Source: Thalassospiraceae bacterium (GTDB taxonomy: Bacteria; Pseudomonadota; Alphaproteobacteria; Rhodospirillales; Magnetovibrionaceae). From it: a DNA stretch of 7,316 nucleotides. The notes under the pieces are model-generated. The model was given only the letters and a program-made list of their open reading frames with translations, was not told the DNA's origin and searched no databases. A program made the translations under genes and the position numbers. Where the stretch lies: contig DAOWFT010000033.1 in the NCBI GenBank assembly GCA_030637845.1, positions 1 through 7,316 of the forward strand. The letters run 5' to 3'. Below, piece after piece: positions 5,345 through 7,316 of this stretch (the first letter of the stretch is position 1; each line of letters begins with the position of its first letter).

Positions 5345-6760
5345 ATGAATTGGATTACCGGCAGAACCAAGGTATTTCACGCAGCCCCATTAATGGGGCT
5401 ATTGCTGCTTGGCGCCTGCGCAGCGGGCGAGGAAACCGGAAAATTATCAGACTGGCTCCCCGGCTCAGCCGACGAGCAAGCACGCACACCCGATAGCGCA
5501 CAAGACCGGCCCAGCCAAACTACTGCGACAAGAACAGCCGGGGCAAGGCCGCCACAGCTGCCATCATTACAGGAACTGCTGGGCCGTATGCCCAAGCCGG
5601 ATAAATCGTTTGTTGTTCCCCCGCCCTTGCCCACCAGCGATGGGGTTCGGGTTGCTTTGTTGTTGCCGTTAAGCGGCATCAATTCACGCATTGGTAACGC
5701 CATGCTAAATGCGGCCGAGCTTGCGCTGTTTGATTTTGCCCCGGATAATTTTGAAATACTTATCCGTGACACCAAAGGCACCCCCGAAGGCGCAAGCGAT
5801 GCCGCCCGTCTGGCCATTGGCGATGGTGCCATGGCCATTATCGGCCCGCTTCTTTCCAGCTCGGTAAGTGCGGTTGCCATTCCGGCCCGGGCCGCGAATG
5901 TTCCGGTCATCGGTTTTTCCTCTGACCGACGAATTGTCGGCGATGGTGTTTTTACCATGGGGTTTTTCCCCGAGGACGAAGTCAGGCGGGTGGTGCATTA
6001 CGCCATGTTGCGGGGCCATAATCGCTTTGCCCTGTTGGCGCCCGATAATCCATACGGCGCGGCGGTTGCCAACGCTTTAAATGGTATCACCAATGAATTT
6101 GGCGCATCCGTTGTGGCGCAAGAATTATATGATCCCCAGTCCACCAATTTTTCCCATGCGGTCAGGCGCGTTGCCAACTATGACCTGCGCAGTAATGCAC
6201 TGACAGAATTAAGGGACCAGCTCTCCGGGCTGGAGGATGAGGGCTCCATAGCCCAGCTCGAGAAACTTAAAAACCTGCAAACAATTGGCGATGCGCCGTT
6301 TGATGCGTTGCTGGTGGCCGATGGTGGTAAACGCCTAATAGAGGTTGCGGCATTGCTGCCCTTTTACGACATTGACCCGACCAAGGTTAAAATACTTGGT
6401 ACCGGGCTGTGGGATGAACCGGGGCTTGGCGCGGAACCGGCCTTGTTAAGGGGCTGGTTTGCCGCCCCCGACCCCGAGGCGCGGGAAGAATTTTTCATCA
6501 GGTACAAAAGAACCTTCAACGCTCAGCCCCACCGCCTTACTACGCTGGCCTACGATGCGTTAGCGGTTTCAATTATTCTTGCACGCACGGACAAGCAAAA
6601 TCCGTTTGCGACCTCAAAAATAACGCAGCCAAGCGGGTTCATTGGCCGCGATGGGGTTTTTCGTTTTGGCTCTGACGGTTTGGTTGAGCGTGGCCTCGCG
6701 GTTTTGCGGGTGGGCAAAAAACATCCCACAACCATAAGCCCCTCGCCCAATAAATTATAA
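5345..6760 (+). CDS. lpoA: LpoA/LppC-type penicillin-binding-protein activator lipoprotein
   Basis: From ATG 5345 the protein has 471 residues. It begins with a lipoprotein signal peptide ending LLLLGAC, with Cys25 as the lipidation site. Residues about 26-98 form a polar Ala-, Thr- and Pro-rich linker ending VVPPPLPTSDG. The rest is a periplasmic-binding-protein (Peripla_BP_6, type I) fold: VRVALLLPLSG (101-111), GNAMLNAAELALFDFAP (117-133), AIIGPLLSSSV (154-164), ALLAPDNPYG (219-228), DALLVADGG (310-318) and TLAYDALAV (410-418). A helical stretch rich in Leu, Glu and Lys sits at about 271-305. E. coli LpoA activates penicillin-binding protein 1A from the outer membrane; it has an N-terminal TPR domain that is absent here, as in other alphaproteobacterial LppC proteins, so PBP activation is inferred from family only. 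The frame extends upstream to a GTG at 5255, but that would bury the signal peptide, overlap yraN and precede the likely promoter. It converges on hemW across 29 bp. Confidence 0.9.
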   Translation: MNWITGRTKVFHAAPLMGLLLLGACAAGEETGKLSDWLPGSADEQARTPDSAQDRPSQTTATRTAGARPPQLPSLQELLGRMPKPDKSFVVPPPLPTSDGVRVALLLPLSGINSRIGNAMLNAAELALFDFAPDNFEILIRDTKGTPEGASDAARLAIGDGAMAIIGPLLSSSVSAVAIPARAANVPVIGFSSDRRIVGDGVFTMGFFPEDEVRRVVHYAMLRGHNRFALLAPDNPYGAAVANALNGITNEFGASVVAQELYDPQSTNFSHAVRRVANYDLRSNALTELRDQLSGLEDEGSIAQLEKLKNLQTIGDAPFDALLVADGGKRLIEVAALLPFYDIDPTKVKILGTGLWDEPGLGAEPALLRGWFAAPDPEAREEFFIRYKRTFNAQPHRLTTLAYDALAVSIILARTDKQNPFATSKITQPSGFIGRDGVFRFGSDGLVERGLAVLRVGKKHPTTISPSPNKL

Positions 6761-6789
6761 AGCAAGCTATAAAACTTTACCTGAGCATT

Positions 6790-7316
6790 CTATTTTATTA
6801 GGCGCTCTATTACCGCGTTCAGTTTTATGCGCGCATTTTTTGTTGCCCTTATGCCGACGGCGTCGACCTCAACCAAACCCAGCTCAACAAGATGGGAAAG
6901 CTGTTCGGGGTTAAGCGCGCTTTCCAGTGTTTGCTTAAAATTCATTTCGAAACTTTTTCTATTGATTCCACTGCTAAGCCTTAGCCCGGTCATTATCCGT
7001 TCTTCTATTGACTGGCTTAGCTCAATTGTTTTGCTTTTGCCGGTACCAAAACCTTCGCGCGCAACGCGGTCCAGCCAACGGGCGGGATCGGCAATTTGAT
7101 GGTGGGCGATGCGTTCGGCACCGATGCCAATGCGCCCGTGGGCGCCGGGGCCGATGCCGACATATTCACCCCCTTGCCAGTAAACCATGTTGTGCCGACT
7201 TTCAAAGCCGGGCCGCGCATGGTTGGAAATCTCATAAGCGGGCAATCCGTTTGCGTCCATTATGGATTGGGTAATTTCAAACATACGAACCGCGCTGTCC
7301 TCATCCGCGGGGGCAA
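6790..7316 (-). CDS. hemW: HemW (radical SAM heme chaperone-like protein), C-terminal part cut by window end
   Basis: An open frame with no start runs from the window end to TAG 6792-6790 and gives 174 residues, under half of the usual length of about 380. Family marks, numbered from the first complete codon, are YEISNHARPG (27-36), ESRHN (38-42), VYWQGGEYVGIGPGAHG (44-60) and ARWLDRVAREG, followed by a C-terminal HemN_C winged-helix-like domain (about 100-170; IEERIMTGLRL, ELGLVEVD). The ATG at 7284 is internal, because the frame and homology continue through it (ADEDSAVRM). HemW is a radical SAM protein that binds heme and is thought to deliver it to respiratory enzymes; it is often misannotated as oxygen-independent coproporphyrinogen oxidase. 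The CxxxCxxC cluster that would confirm the radical SAM site lies outside the window. HemN itself is unlikely, given the GIGPGAHG sequence and short C-terminus. Confidence 0.93.
   Translation of the reverse strand, partial: APADEDSAVRMFEITQSIMDANGLPAYEISNHARPGFESRHNMVYWQGGEYVGIGPGAHGRIGIGAERIAHHQIADPARWLDRVAREGFGTGKSKTIELSQSIEERIMTGLRLSSGINRKSFEMNFKQTLESALNPEQLSHLVELGLVEVDAVGIRATKNARIKLNAVIERLIK

Noticed and set aside
5377..5958. Minus-strand 193-codon open frame inside lppC
   Set aside because: It is antisense to the signal peptide and binding-protein domain of lppC and shows no domain; GC-rich codons make such antisense frames common.
7282..7284. ATG 7284 as the start of a 164-residue protein
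   Set aside because: The frame is open to the window end and the upstream residues still fit HemW, so this is an internal methionine of a truncated gene.

Overview
The window looks like ordinary chromosomal housekeeping DNA from an alphaproteobacterium. Gene content, an alphaproteobacterial-style ComM with a cysteine cluster, GC-rich genes and AT-rich short gaps all suggest a deep-branching, Rhodospirillales-like lineage. The class is fairly secure; anything finer is a guess. There are no RNA genes, mobile elements, CRISPR arrays or phage genes, and no stretch of 300 bases lacks a gene.

Layout. A minus-strand series runs from about 5273 down to 1: yraN (nuclease-fold protein), a two-BON-domain lipoprotein that I identify as DolP/YraP, a SirB1-like transglutaminase-fold/TPR protein, gshB (glutathione synthase), comM/yifB (AAA+ ATPase) and the N-terminal half of a MATE-family transporter cut by the window start. 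Most gaps in the series are 29 to 76 bp; the one before comM is 100 bp. On the plus strand, an LpoA/LppC-type lipoprotein gene (5345-6760) is divergent from yraN. It converges on the C-terminal part of hemW, which is cut by the window end.

How the genes relate. lppC, yraN and dolP correspond to the E. coli rsmI-lpoA-yraN-diaA-dolP neighbourhood, here without rsmI or diaA and with lppC turned to face away. LppC and DolP are both predicted envelope lipoproteins: one is of the penicillin-binding-protein activator family, the other an anionic-phospholipid-binding BON protein linked to division sites and outer-membrane assembly. GshB makes glutathione, ComM is a DNA branch-migration helicase in competent bacteria, and HemW is a heme chaperone-like radical SAM protein. 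These last genes share the neighbourhood rather than one pathway.

Main results. Two starts are revised. dolP should begin at a TTG at 4798, which gives a Shine-Dalgarno site, a clean lipobox with Cys19 and a Trp at 127, the position of the membrane-binding Trp of E. coli DolP. lppC should begin at ATG 5345, not at the upstream GTG. The yraN-lppC gap carries what look like two face-to-face promoters sharing one palindromic -10 region. A 14-bp tandem repeat overlaps the end of dolP and supplies its stop codon. I do not see a previously undescribed multi-gene system here.
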